A stretch of 64,000 nucleotides of DNA from Epiperipatus broadwayi (taxonomy: Eukaryota > Onychophora > Udeonychophora > Euonychophora > Peripatidae): the NCBI GenBank assembly GCA_028023455.1, contig JAQFVV010006220.1, positions 9,197,916 through 9,261,915 on the forward strand. The letters are read 5' to 3'. Of this stretch, positions 23,741 through 35,991 are shown in pieces. Under the pieces are notes generated by a model that was not told the DNA's origin, made no database searches, and worked only from the letters and a program-made list of their open reading frames with translations. The number at the start of each line of letters is the position of its first letter. Positions within the stretch are counted from its first letter, which is position 1. A program made the position numbers and the translations under genes.

Positions 23741-26700
23741 ATAGTTTTATAAATAGCTTGACAAACTAAAGATTACTTAAAAACTAATTTAAAAATTATG
23801 TATTAATAAAAACAACAAAAACAAAAAACCAATAATGCATAATATATATATACACACAAAAGTATATATGTATGTAGGTTTTTAATAATAAAAATACACA
23901 TTCATAATATAAATATTTAAAATATTAAATATATATCTTATGATGTTAACATAAGAAAAATAGAAAACTATAAAGAACTATTAACAATATGTACTTATAT
24001 TACTGCAAAAATATTTAAAAAATATGCACACATTAAAAATTAACAGAAACAAAACTTATCATTTTTCTTGTGTGATGAAGATTAATTATAATGAAATGCA
24101 AAAATAGGATACCTACATGATTTAAATTTTATGTACATTTGCTTCTAAGTATTCAAGTATTGCTGCTATCACAATAATTACAAAATCAATGTAGAAAAAT
24201 AAAATAGTCCCTATCTCATTTCTTTTTTTGTAAATAAATTTTTAACTTTATATTTATTTATTTGGAATTGTGGGTGAGAGAATTAGTGGATTTTGAACCA
24301 ACAGATAAAAAGGTTCTACTATATATTTGGTTTTGCCTCAAATATTTTGCTTAATGTATTAATATTACTTAATAAATGTTTTGCTATGCTAATTAATGTG
24401 ATATCTTCAGCTTTATTTTTGTGCAATGTACTTCCTATTACTCAAATACAAAATTCATTTATCAATTAAATATTAAATCTGTATCCTATAATACTATTTA
24501 ATTTTGAAAATCTTGGTTGATTAGTGTGCAAATTTTTTTATATTCTCCTCTCTTTACCATTGCTACAATTTAATTTACAAGTCTTACATTTCTTGTATGC
24601 ATTTATTTGATGATAACATATTTAATAAATATATTAATGATTATTAATCATCATTTAATAGACTAGAGATTATTATATCACTCTAAACCCAGATATAAAC
24701 TTGAAAATTTAATTACAGATTAATAAATCTATTCTTAAATATAAATGGGTGGTATTATTAATTTAATTCCATTTCCATCCTCCTTTCCCATCTCTGTTTA
24801 ATATCTTAGATAAAAAAAAATTTAATTTGCAACTCAGTCTTCAAACACATGAATAAAGATATTTGAAAAAAAAAAAAAAGCAAATCACTCCCAAGATACA
24901 CTTCCAGCATTCTTCAGTCAGCCTAGAACACACTATCTCATATCTTCATCATCATACAATCAGTATTTATCCAGAAAATTACTATAATTCAGTTTACAAG
25001 GATTAGATTTCTTGTAAATACTGTTTTGATATTATATTTAGAAAAATATATTAATGATTAATACTAACTTTTTATCAAACTAAAGATGATTACATCTATT
25101 CTTGAATATGAATGCATATTATTCCTAATTCAATCCTCTTCCTCTTTTCATCCATGCATAGTAACTTAAGATATAAAAATTTCTATTTTACTGTACACTT
25201 TGTAATGACATTTAAAAAAAGACAAATGATCACCAAAAATGTACTTTTGGTTCTGTAATAGAATAAGTATACTTTGGTTAGCCAAGGTCAGTAATATATT
25301 TATCTACTTACAATGTTATGAAATGAATGCATGTAAAAAATTATCATAACTTGATTTGGATAAACAGTGAATTATGATGATTAAGAAATATAAAAGAATG
25401 TGGCCTGGGCCAAGTGAAAAAATATTGTTCAATTAGATTGCATCTTGAGAATCATTTAATTGTTTTCAAATGTCTTAATTCATGTTTTTGAAGTAAGTGT
25501 AGTAAAATAGTTTTTGCATATACAATGAATGATTGAATGGGGAAAAAAATGGAGTTAAATTAATAATCTCATGTAATCATATTTAATAAAAAGATGTTAT
25601 ATATAGAGCTAGCAAAACAAGCTGCTCTTAACAAGCTTTGTAGAATATCCCCAACCTCAGACCAGTTTCTGTTACTGTAATTTTAATAAAAAGATATATT
25701 AATCTTCAATTAAGTTTCAAGATTATACCTACATTAAAAATGATAATTTTCAGCTTAATAAATAATTAATAATAATATTTAATTTATTTATCTAAATAAA
25801 ATGTCAAAAGAATATAAACAAGAAATGTAACATTTGTGGACTAAATTATAAAAGGATATGATCTCTGAAGAGTTCTTGTTCAGTCAGAAATACATTGGAA
25901 GCATATTAAGAACAATACATGATATTTTTGTCATCTTTATGTAAAGGACTTCAAAAGGTGTAGCAGTTTTAATAACTCCTAATATACTAATATATATATC
26001 TTTCTTTTTTTAAAAATAATTCAGTATACTTTCAAATGTCTTTCCAGATCAATAAAACAGTAATTAAACTTTTTATGCACCTATCAATAATTAGCACTAT
26101 CATTTCAATTGCAATTCAATTTTTTTTTTTTTTACATAAAAACATAAAAATAAGTGCAAAATTAGAACAAAATTAAAGTTTATACTTCTATAAATGGGTT
26201 TGATTAATGAAATCTAGCTCATGAAAATTTAAAATAAACAATACAATTCTATTTCAGCATCTGAAAGCATGGGTAACCAAATAATATCATATGGTTGGGC
26301 CAAATTGATTCTTGACAAGTTCTAATTATTCATTCTCATGAATAAAAACCATTATTTTATAAGTGCAATAGTTATGTTGCAGTGACCATTTATAAAAATT
26401 GTACTATTAAGTAAAAGACTGAAAATTTTGAATATTTTACATTTTTGAACCTATGTTTACTTGTCTGTTAACTCACATAGATCTCATACTAGATTAGAAT
26501 CCATATATTTTAGTGACTTTCATTATTAATTTCACATAGAATTACTAATCAATGGTTTTCTCAAAGGGATATAGATAATAAAAAAATACCTTACGTTTAT
26601 TCAGTCTGCCAAGTAGTTGGAATTACAAGCAATAATTCATTCTATATCAAAATCATCTATTGTAAACTTGTTCAATCAATGAATACCAGAGTTCTTGCCT

Positions 26701-26797
26701 ATTTGACATTTTCAGTGTGAAGCAGAACTTGCATTCACCCAAATATTTTTCCCATTATTAAGACTAGGCCAGTAAACATATATTTTAACAATTTCAG
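23741..26797. other. AT-rich spacer, possibly holding diverged direct repeats
   Basis: I see no genes. Segments at about 24,565-24,860 and 24,990-25,225 share the same order of phrases (ttacaag...atttcttgta, aaatatattaatgatta, atctattcttgaatat, aattcaatcctcttcc), suggesting an old tandem or dispersed repeat about 430 bp apart. A short TA/CA-rich tract occurs near 23,840-23,870. Confidence 0.4.
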
Positions 26798-27066
26798 ATT
26801 TATATATGCATTATAAATTTTTTTGTCAAAAATTCTATAAATTGAAGAAAACAGACCTAGTTTCAAATCTAAAAACTATACAAGCAAAATGGCACGAGTT
26901 TAAAACTTTAGGTACTTTAGAAGTAAAGATAACTACTACATACATGAGTATAAATCCTGCTCTTCAATCTTTACAGTTAATATTCAGAAATAAGTCTAGG
27001 TTGCAAAACCATTTGGAATCATTGCTTAAAATATATGGCTCTGAAATAATTAATTATTGCTCGTAA
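26798..27066 (+). CDS. Candidate terminal exon of an unidentified host gene
   Basis: A 3' splice-site-like sequence, tattttaacaatttcag with a branch-like ttaac, ends at 26,797. The open frame that follows runs about 89 codons to a TAA at 27,064-27,066. The peptide is varied and helix-like (KTDLVSNLKTIQAKWHEFK, then LQNHLESLLKIYGSEIINYC) rather than the F/I/Y-rich text of random AT-rich ORFs. An AATAAA lies about 50 bp beyond the stop. I do not recognise the protein and cannot see upstream exons. Most of the window's other ORFs belong to transposons; this one shows no transposon motif. It could still be an unrecognised element or chance. Confidence 0.4.
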
Positions 27067-30000
27067 TTACAAATACTGAAAATAATTTAAGAGAGACGTG
27101 ACATTTTGCTAGATTAATAAAATCTAATATTAGTAAAATATAGTTATTGGATTAGTATCAGGCATATATAATTACATAAGTCAGTTGGCTTAGGCTTAAA
27201 ACCTTTTAGTGTTTGAATTAAAATTGTGAATAGTAAATACAAAAATGGCTGCTAGAACTATGATTTAAAGCTTGTGCCTTACTTAAAGTGAAAAATAATT
27301 AGAAATTATGTGGATATAACACTACCACATTTTAAATTAATTAATAACTCAAATTTATAATAGATAGCTCTGAAGTAATTAGAAAATTACTGTCCTAATG
27401 TAAATATTAATAATAATTGAATAAAATCATGTAATTCTTTGCTAGATATACTACCCAAATAGTTTTTTCTAAATTGATATTCATGTTATCACATTATAAA
27501 AACACACAAAAAAATCTTTTATTAAATTAGTAGTGAATTAAACCCTTGAGATCATTTTTTTGCATGGCACAATCTGCTATACTCTGCAATATATAAATGT
27601 GTGTATGTGAATATATTTTTTAAATAACACAAATTATTATTAGATTCAATGATAGACTCATCTCTACAATTATGATTAACAAGCCTTGTCTGTATATTTA
27701 TCATGACTTTAGAATATAACACACCCAATTTAATTTACTATTTCAAATGTTTGCTTTCACTAATAAATAATTAAATGATATACTTCTTTTAGTTCAAGAG
27801 AAGTTGAGACTGAAAGTGAGATCTGGAGCTCTTAAGCTCCAAAATCAGCACTTCACATTTGCACTAAACGATGGAGGTTTTTCAAGACACTTTTAATGGT
27901 TACAATACTATATAGATAAAATAATGATGCAAAGCACAAAAAATATGGATTCCTTTTTTTATACATATCTTCCTTCTCTGACATACTATCTAGAATAAAT
28001 TAATCTATTCACTTTTGATTCAAATGCTTTAACAAACAAGATTGGGATTGGTCAATAAAAAACTTTTTGACTAAATTATTAAAAATTAGAATAAAAGTTA
28101 AAAACAATCAACATCAGTTTGATTAATCAAACACTATATCAGTATACTTTTTAAATTTAAAATCTATTTATTTCATTAGACCATTTCAAAGTAAACTATA
28201 GTTTATATTTAATTTAAAATGCAAATTATTTAATCAGTGTGTGATATTAGTTTGGAAAAGTGAACGTTTTATCACTAATAGAATTTTGAGATCAATGCAC
28301 ACAGACTTTAATTTATTTCTATGACAGGTTAATTTATAATAAGTCCAGTTAATTTTTTTCTGAATTTTAAAGCGGATTAAATTCTTCAAATAATAGACAT
28401 AAATAAGTTTTATTTTTATATATATAGGTGTGTGTGTACACACAACTTAGTGTGTCTATGCTGAAAATCTTGAATGGATTTTAAAAAATACAAAATTTCA
28501 AATAAAATAGCTATCAGTTTGAGTCTATAGTCCATGGATTTGTGGCTCAGAGGTGGCAGTTGATGTGTGCTAACATTATGCATTCTCACAGTCTTCTGAT
28601 TAGCATGCATGCATTCCACGCATGAAAGTGATTCCAATGTCACCTCTGACTCTAAAAGCAAAGCTAATCCCTGCCAACAACACACAGCTCAGAATACTAA
28701 TAAGAAAAAAAATTCTGGCAAAACACAACATTTTTGTCTTAAATTTCAAGATAATCACTACTTCAAAAATTCATTATTGAAACTGATAAAGTCTAGAAAA
28801 ATAATGATGAACTTCAAATAAAAAAAGATGTAAAAAGTTCAACGTTTAACATATAAACATTTAATCATTTTAATAAATAATACTTACAATTTAAGCTTTA
28901 CTTTTCGGCCTGCACTATTTGCACTTTTTTGAGATTACAAGTATACACATAACTTTAATTAAATCTTAGATATATATACGAACTTAAACTATTCATTATA
29001 TGAAACACACATACGTAATAAATTCATATTCATACAAAGAACACATTTAAATAAAATACATATATGTAATTGTTATATTCAGTATACATATTGAAATATT
29101 GCAGTTAGTAATTATATCAAATGTATGGTGTCAACAAATCAATATAATGAAAAATTGCCAAACAAATGCAGTATAAATTATTGTTGAAAAAAAAAAGACT
29201 TCTTCAGAATTTATTTTTATAAAAATAACTATACAAATAAAGTACATTTATAGAATAACATAGGGTTTGAATCTAAATACAACTTTAAAAATTTTCTGAT
29301 TCCAAATGCATTTAGAATTTTTCTTTCAAGTTCATAATCAATAAACTGGATAACTTAATTTATCCAATTAAAAAAAAAAAATCAGGTGGTTTTATGTTTT
29401 AGTGTTTCTAAGAAGTTTGAGCACCAAAAATCATAGAACAGGAGCTATGACTCACTGACTTTGTTCTCTAGAGTTTGCCATTCTACTACTGCACTAACCA
29501 ACATAAAACTTGATATAATTATAAATTAATAAATAAATTTTTAGTTATCTTTACAGAGGGGGGGGGGGAACCCATAAATTTTTCCCATCTAATATTTGAC
29601 AATTTTGGAGTAATCTTTTCATAGTTTCTTTGTAATGTAATAGAAAACCTTTTTGATTATTTAAAGATTATTTTGCCATATCTACATATATATAAAGATA
29701 TAAATATCTACTTGCAAATTTAATGAGTTAGCTCTGAGTAAAGCTAAAAGTTGTTGGATAATTTCTCAATTAAAAAAATATCTGATTAACTAAGTGAATA
29801 AAACCATTATGCCCCTGTTGTTACTCTAGTGTTTAAACATCATATCATTCCCTGAGCAATCAAATATGTGATAAAAAAGAATATTCTTCTGATAGCTAAT
29901 AATTATAATTTGACATTTGTCTTTCATTCTATTTTTAATGCATTATTAGCAGAAGTCATTAATGATGGAAAATGATATTTCAATCTTCTCAATTCATTGA

Positions 30001-30089
30001 AATAATAAATCCATCTGATTCTGGTTCCCAATTTAAATTCAAGTTTTTAAAGAATGAGGCAGTTTTGTATGTCAAAATTAAAAATAATT
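27067..30089. other. AT-rich spacer with weak tRNA-like and hairpin signals
   Basis: No gene is supported. A slightly GC-richer patch at 28,500-28,690 holds short inverted segments (tcagaggtggcagt and aatgtcacctctga). A patch at 29,420-29,503, read on the minus strand, has a D-arm-like phrase (ttagtgcagtagtagaatgg) and may be a worn tRNA-derived SINE. A G10 run is at about 29,559-29,568. Short ORFs here carry no recognisable motif. Confidence 0.35.
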
Positions 30090-30171
30090 GTCAAACGTTG
30101 GTGGTCGAGTGGTCAGCACAGCTGCCTTACAAGCAGTTGTCCCAGGTTCGCTTCCTGGCCGATGCTTTGAC
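30090..30171 (+). mobile_element. tRNA-Val(UAC)-like SINE, copy 1
   Basis: Bases 30,095-30,165 fold as a tRNA. An A box (tggtcgagtgg) is followed by an anticodon arm gctgc/gcagt around cttacaa (anticodon TAC, valine), a 5-bp T arm around ttcgctt with a B box, and an acceptor stem with wobble pairs and one mismatch. The D stem has a mismatch. The acceptor stem is extended outward by gtcaaa/tttgac (30,090-30,095 and 30,166-30,171), which is not a tRNA feature. A poly(A)-like run follows at 30,177. A second copy with the same flanks at 44,691-44,784 shows this is a dispersed family, not a single tRNA gene. RNA polymerase III transcription from the A and B boxes is expected. Confidence 0.75.
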
Positions 30172-31089
30172 ACATGAAAAAAAAAAAAAAATTCAGTTTG
30201 GTAACTTGTGTTAACATGATTAAAGCTTTGTGTCTTATTTGTTTATTTCTTCCTGCCCCAAAATTAGTTTCAAAGGATCAACATTCTATTCTGATGCTTT
30301 GAAATACGTTTTAGCCATGGAAATTTTTCTAAGCCTGTAAGATATTTGTATGACCAATCTTTTATTTTTGGTCAATGAATTAAAAAGTGATTAATTTTTC
30401 AAGTTTGTGATCCTTAAATTTAGTCAGTCTCATCATTTCAGTTCTTTAATACTTCAGTGATACAAAATATTTTGCACTAGGAAACTAAGCAGACTGTACT
30501 TTCTAATAGTTCTTGACCTATTCACTTAAGTGGATTATCTCTGTAATAATGTCTCTCATTCCTCTGATTTTCCCGAACTCTGTCTAATCAACTCTAATTG
30601 ATCTTACTTTATAAATAGTTTCACTGTGATAAAATAATTCAAATAAGATGTTATAACAACATTGCATTATAATAAAATATCTAATGTGACTCAGTATATT
30701 AATTATAATTAGAAATTATCATATAAATGATATTCTTCTAAAACACTTTATTTGATTGCTTTTTTAAGATCATTATTATTCTAAAGATATATGTATATAA
30801 TTCCAATTCTAAATTTCAATCAATTAAAAATGATAATGCTGTTCATATATGGAGAATATATTGAAAACAATAAATATAACTTAATAAATTTTTGGTGTCA
30901 ATCCAAATGTTCTTGAGAAAATATTTCAATTTTTATTTTGAGTTATAATGATTGCTTCTGACAAAGCAGCTCAACATCAAAAATACATTAATGATTCCAT
31001 TATTTTCTCCATATATGAAACAAAACTAATATTACTTTTAATTCATTCTAATTATAATTAGATGCTATCATATTATTATTATTCTTTTT
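30172..31089. other. AT-rich spacer
   Basis: No gene is seen. A short inverted pair (catatatggagaatatattg near 30,845 and its inverse near 31,000-31,020) could mark a small hairpin element of about 185 bp. Evidence for it is limited to about 30 bp per arm. Confidence 0.35.
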
Positions 31090-31438
31090 CAAAATTATTT
31101 TAGTGACTTCTATCCAAAGGCTGGTCATCTTCTTCTATCTTCAATTTTCCCAAGAATTATACTTTTTCTAACTCCATGTTATCTATAAAAGATTTCACTA
31201 ACAACACTGTTTGAAAGCTTCAAAGATTTTCCTGTACATTGTTTCTTTTGGGTTCAACTTTCATATCCATAAAGGGCCATAGCTTGAAATAAATGTAATC
31301 CTATAAATCTCTTACAAGCTTTTTTTATTTATTGTAATACATCATATGATGAGTGCGCAATAAATCTCTTGATGGGCTTCAATTGCTGTTATTAAATGGT
31401 CTAAATTAATATATTTCTGACTTCATCCATGTATTTAA

Positions 31439-32095
31439 AACATGATTAGGAAAATAATATACATTCATGTTCTTACATTTTGATAGTATCATTATAAATA
31501 TTAATGTAAAAAATACTAAAACAGAGTTTAAATATAAAATTTAGTAAGATTTATTGCATCAAGTATACTTTCAATACTGCACTGCATATTCATGGTTACT
31601 GAAAACATTAATTTTTTTGATTTGAATGCCACTTGATTTTTGGTCCATTATCTATTCATTATGTGAAACCAGGGCACATCTTAGAACTAGAATGACTCAA
31701 CATTCATTAATGTACATAAAAAAAAACTAAGATAAAGTCCAAAGCTGTTAATTCATTGGTCTTTCATAAATATGAAAGAGAACACAGTCATAGTTGTGAT
31801 CCGAGTGTTGTTAAAATTATGCATAAAGAAAAAAATGATTGCAAAAGTAAAATAAAAGAGGCATGGTTCATTACATGAATGAATAAGTAATGAACCAAAA
31901 ATCAAATAGCATTCAAATCAACAAAAAATTAATGTAGACAAGCAGACTCATGAATATAATGCGATAGTGTTGAAAGTACATTTGGTTCAATAAATCTTAC
32001 TAAATTTTATTATTTATCCTCTGTTTTAGTATTTTTACATTAATATTCAGTTTTATATTTAGAACATGTTTAGACAATAATATACATTCATGTTC
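31439..32095. repeat. Large inverted repeat with flanking direct repeats
   Basis: Arms at about 31,498-31,675 and 31,862-32,050 are inverted copies of roughly 180 bp, with shared text such as attaatgtaaaaa, aaatttagtaagatttatt and tttgatttttggt. Outside them a 33-bp direct repeat (aacatgattaggaaaataat... and aacatgtttagacaataat...) occurs at 31,439-31,472 and 32,063-32,095. It encodes nothing and sits within the minus-strand LINE. It may be a fold-back element, with the direct repeats either part of it or a long target duplication. Confidence 0.65.
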
Positions 32096-32490
32096 AACTT
32101 CTTTGATAATGTTAAGCCAATGTATATTTTACCAATAGACTGTTTTATCTATAGCTTCTAGTTATCCATAGATATTCATCATAAAAAACAATGAAGTGCT
32201 CTAGTAGTTCTATTTGAATGAAAACATTTCATAAATTAACATGAACAATTGAATCAAAGGAGTTAGTATATTCTATAAATCACACACTGACTTCTTTTTT
32301 GTATTTTAGCAATATCTGTAACTTCTCAATCTTTTCAAAAATTAGTTGTAAATCTAATAATTCTCTTTTAATGCAAGTTTTTATTACTGTTGTTACTTTA
32401 AGCATTAAATTACTTGAATGTGGTATAAAACAGCTGATGCCTTGCATTTTCTGTTAGAGCCATTTTCTTTAGTATATACACACACTCATA

Positions 32491-32653
32491 TATATATATA
32501 ATTATAGGGGATTTAAACCCAGACTTTCAAGTTCTCTTCAGCTATCCAATCTACCACATGTTTGTGATCATGTGTATCACTAGTATGAGATAGAGTGGAT
32601 AACTGAAGGGAGTTTGAAAGTTTGAATTCAAATCTCCTATAATTATATATATA
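32491..32653. mobile_element. MITE-like hairpin, about 163 bp
   Basis: The left end tatatatataattatagggg and the right end are near-perfect inverted copies over about 60 bp (attataggggatttaaaccc against its complement at the right). The outermost part is TA-rich. The end sequence recurs at 33,826 (ataattagaggggatttgaa), so this is a dispersed family. There is no coding capacity. Confidence 0.75.
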
Positions 32654-33450
32654 CACACACACAAAAGTTAAGTCCTCTTCCGAAAAACAGATAGAATGAC
32701 TATGTAATAACACTTGATGTTATTGCTTACCACATTCTTAGCAAAATGAACAAGAATCTCAATTTTAAAGCTACATTATAAACTGCAATTATATTATTAA
32801 GATACAAAAATAATATAAATTGTTTTCTTACAATTTGAGGGCATTGAATGACTTATTTTTGCAGATTAATTAGCATATTAATGCTATTTCTTCATTTCTT
32901 TCAAATTATTTCTGATGTAACATTGTCAATTTTTGTAGGCTTATTCTTTGGCAATGTTTTCATAGCTAGTATAATCTCATCATCTATTATTAATGATTTC
33001 TCTGCATTGAGTTCTTAAAAATTATCCTATTATCTTTATGCTACAACTTTTCTCTATATTCATTCTATTTCTATTTCATCTTTGTTAGTTCATAATCTGA
33101 CATTTTATATACTTCAGCAAAAATGCTAAGGAATTCCTAATCTTATTAATCTTCTGAAGAACTGCCTTTGTTTTCAGGCATCAATTTTCTATAACTTTTG
33201 CAAATATGTTCACATTGTCATTGCTTGGATTTTCCAAGATATTCCTTATTATTTCCAATTTCTTTTCTAAAAGAATCTATCTTTTTTAATTTTAGTTTAC
33301 CAATAGTTGATTCTGTAAATTTCAAATAATTTTCAGAAATTAATAATTTCTTTATCATATAATTAGTATTTGAATAAGCTTGCAACTATTTTTGAGTTTC
33401 AATATTGTTTTTTTTTTCTCTTTCTCACTATATGTATAATGTTAAAAGGA

Positions 33451-33712
33451 GGTTGCCTTGGCAATAGTTTGAAATTGTTGATTGTTATTGATATTGGGAT
33501 TGTCTAAGTATTGACTGGTTTTTAATAATATATATAAGTGTAATAATGCTCAAGGCTAAGTGAGTTTAAAAGTAATCATTAAAACACCAGACAACACTTA
33601 GACAATCCCAATATCAATAACAATTAACAATATGCCTTGACAACAAACAGTTTGAAATTGTTGGTTGTTATTGATACTGAGATTGTCTAAGTGTTGCCTG
33701 GTTTTTAATGAT
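33451..33712. repeat. Three modules of about 75 bp in + - + orientation
   Basis: A module containing ttattgatattgggattg and ending ctggtttttaat occurs at 33,451-33,526. It returns inverted at about 33,578-33,644 and directly again at about 33,645-33,710, each ending near TA-rich sequence. The first two form a hairpin with a 50-bp loop, and the third can pair with the second equally well. It is probably a MITE with a duplicated end or two overlapping insertions. Confidence 0.8.
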
Positions 33713-33825
33713 ATATATATATTAGATTTTGCATAATTTCATATTTCTCTTTATATTATTAAAACCAAATAAAAAATGGCAAAATCTAAAATCTTTCTCA
33801 CAAAAAGTATTAGAATAAAATTTAT

Positions 33826-34175
33826 AATTAGAGGGGATTTGAACCCAGACTTTCAATCTCCCTTTAATCATCCACTCCATCTTCTGCAACTACAACCAAC
33901 ACACATGATCACATACATGCAAAACAGATAAATTATCTCCAATATACATATTTTGGGCTGAATCAGTACTCACTCATCAGTTGGTCTAGATCATCATCTG
34001 CAACACATATATAATAAGTACTCAGTTTATATTAAGATAGTAAATCTTCAAATTTTAAAGGACAGGCTTGAATATTCTCCAATCTCCAACTCTTCAACCA
34101 TATATATCACTGTAAGTCTGATGATGGTATGTTCAAAGCATTTGTTTGCCAAGTTGATCAAAAGTCATTCTGATG
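33826..34175 (+). repeat. Second member of the palindromic element family
   Basis: The start (ataattagaggggatttgaa) matches the end of the 32,491 hairpin. The interior at about 34,025-34,170 (gacaggcttgaatattctcc, ccaactcttcaaccat, tctgatgatgg) matches the arm of the 3,138-4,184 insertion. It thus links those two elements into one family. The right boundary is unclear. Confidence 0.6.
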
Positions 34176-35631
34176 CCATCATCATATTTTCAATAACATG
34201 GTTGGCTGAAAAATTGTAGAATGGAGAATAATTAATTATACAAATAGTAACACCATTTTATGTCAAAAGATGGTCTTCAATTATGAACTTTTTATATCAC
34301 ACAAATAAAATGGTTATCCTACAATAAAGTTCTAAAAAGAGTTTTAATATTAAAAGATGAATTATGAATTTTTCTTCTCAATAAAACCTCATATTAGCAT
34401 ATCATTTTTCTGATCAAAATTGAATATATTTGTTTTCTTATCTAATCTTTCAACCAAGTAAACAATTTGAATCTTTTTCTGCACAAACAAAATTACCAAA
34501 GTAAAAACCTCAACCATAAAATTGCAAGCATTTCAAAATAAACTTTTGTATGATTAAAAAGTTTTAAAGATAATAATACAGAAATGTTTATTTCTCTCGG
34601 TGATATTTCTTAAAAGAACTAACATTTTATTATCCACATAAAGTAAAAGAATAATAATTAATCACCTCAATCAATCAATGTTTTTTTTAAAAAAAAATAT
34701 ATCCTAATTTAAATGAAAATAAAGAATATGACTGGATAAAAATGTCATTTGCTTCATATCTATAATCTCACAATTCCCTGTGGTTATTTCAAGAACTATT
34801 TGACTTGCAAACAAATTTAATTTTTAAATAGTAATTTTGTAATAAGAACTTATTAGAATTTTGGATCCATAGACCAAAATAAAAAATGTCCATCATTGAT
34901 AAAACATCCTTTATCTTAATGAGTTTGAGAAGCACTGTTCTAGAATAGTGGTGACAAAGATGCAGTTTGTGAAGCACATATTCAACAAAATATGAAAAAA
35001 AAAAATACTTCATTTCAAAAATAAAATTCATAAATTTCCATAAATTAAATATAATACATTTATTTGTTTTTATTACGTCCTGCAAAAGGTTTTTCTTTCT
35101 TTTAATATTATCTTTGTGTTAAGTTTTTTCATTGGGAGAAGAATTCAACTCAATGGATTTAATTGCTCTTAATTTTGTTGTTGTGTGCATAATAATTGCA
35201 TGATTTATGCATTTTTTAAATTTGTCCAATCAATAAACTTGTCTGAATTAAATAGATTTTTATGGATCATACAGGTAATTATATAAAAGAGACTCCACGG
35301 GAATTATCTAACAGACAGTAATAAAATCTATAGATGTTTTTCATTAAGACAGCAATGAAACAGAATTCATATATAATGATATACATACTTTAATATTTAT
35401 ATTATTTAAGAATGGAAGATTTACTATAATTTATGCAAGATAAAAATTATAAATTTGTGAATATAAATTTGAAATTTATTTATTATCAGTCTAATTTGCA
35501 TAAATTTTCTTGTCACATTCTAAGAATAGTAAAAAAAAAATCATACAAAAAAAATATAAAAGTTTTTGAATGTAAATTGGATTAATTTTTACTTGATGTA
35601 AAAAAAAAGACAATAAATTTTATGTTTCAAA
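34176..35631. other. AT-rich spacer
   Basis: No gene, RNA or convincing repeat is seen. The minus ORF at 34,789-35,085 is rich in F, K, N and Y, has no motif, and I treat it as chance. Confidence 0.45.
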
Positions 35632-35991
35632 CCAGTGTTCTTCTCAGACCACCTGGCCTTAAAGGTCTGGATTGATATAAAAGATGCTGTCCAGGTTCCT
35701 GGTGGACTTATGAAGACAACAAGGATGCTTAACAAGATCCATGCCCCTGAAGCTATCTTCTCTGAGATATATATTTACCTCCGGAAAATTAACATCCTAA
35801 GCCTGCCGCCTATTGAAGCATGGATTGCATTTATTGAAATAACAAGATCGATCATTGATTCCTATACACGAAACCAAAAAGGACCAATCAAGCTCATGCT
35901 GCAAAATCTAAATAATATTCAAGATAGGTTAAATTCAGATCCAAATGTAATGGGAATCACGAAATTGATTCTAGAACTGAAAGAAAGATAT

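Larger units (their letters stand above)
31090..33330 (-). mobile_element. RTE-like LINE relic, minus strand, cut by hairpin insertions
   Basis: On the minus strand the order is KEIGNNKEYLGKSKQ (about 33,275-33,220, linker), DDEIILAMKTLPKNKPTKID (about 32,985-32,925, the segment before RT), EKIEKLQILLKYKKEVSV followed by FIEYTNSFDSI (about 32,335-32,240, the RT motif with its catalytic D region), and ALYGYES (about 31,260-31,240, thumb). Each block is in a changed frame or separated by stops. Two hairpin elements (32,491-32,653 and about 31,498-32,050) lie inside it. The layout fits an RTE/BovB-like LINE. It is inactive. Confidence 0.65.

Noticed and set aside
28500-28690. GC-richer patch as an RNA gene
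   Set aside because: The inverted pairing is only about 14 bp, and no A/B boxes or second copy were found.
29420-29503. Minus-strand tRNA-like sequence
   Set aside because: Only a D-arm-like phrase is convincing. The B box and stems are too degraded to call a SINE.
30095-30165. A functional tRNA-Val gene
   Set aside because: The D stem and acceptor contain mismatches, the acceptor is extended by outer pairing, an A-tail follows, and a second degraded copy shares the flanks. A SINE explains all of this.
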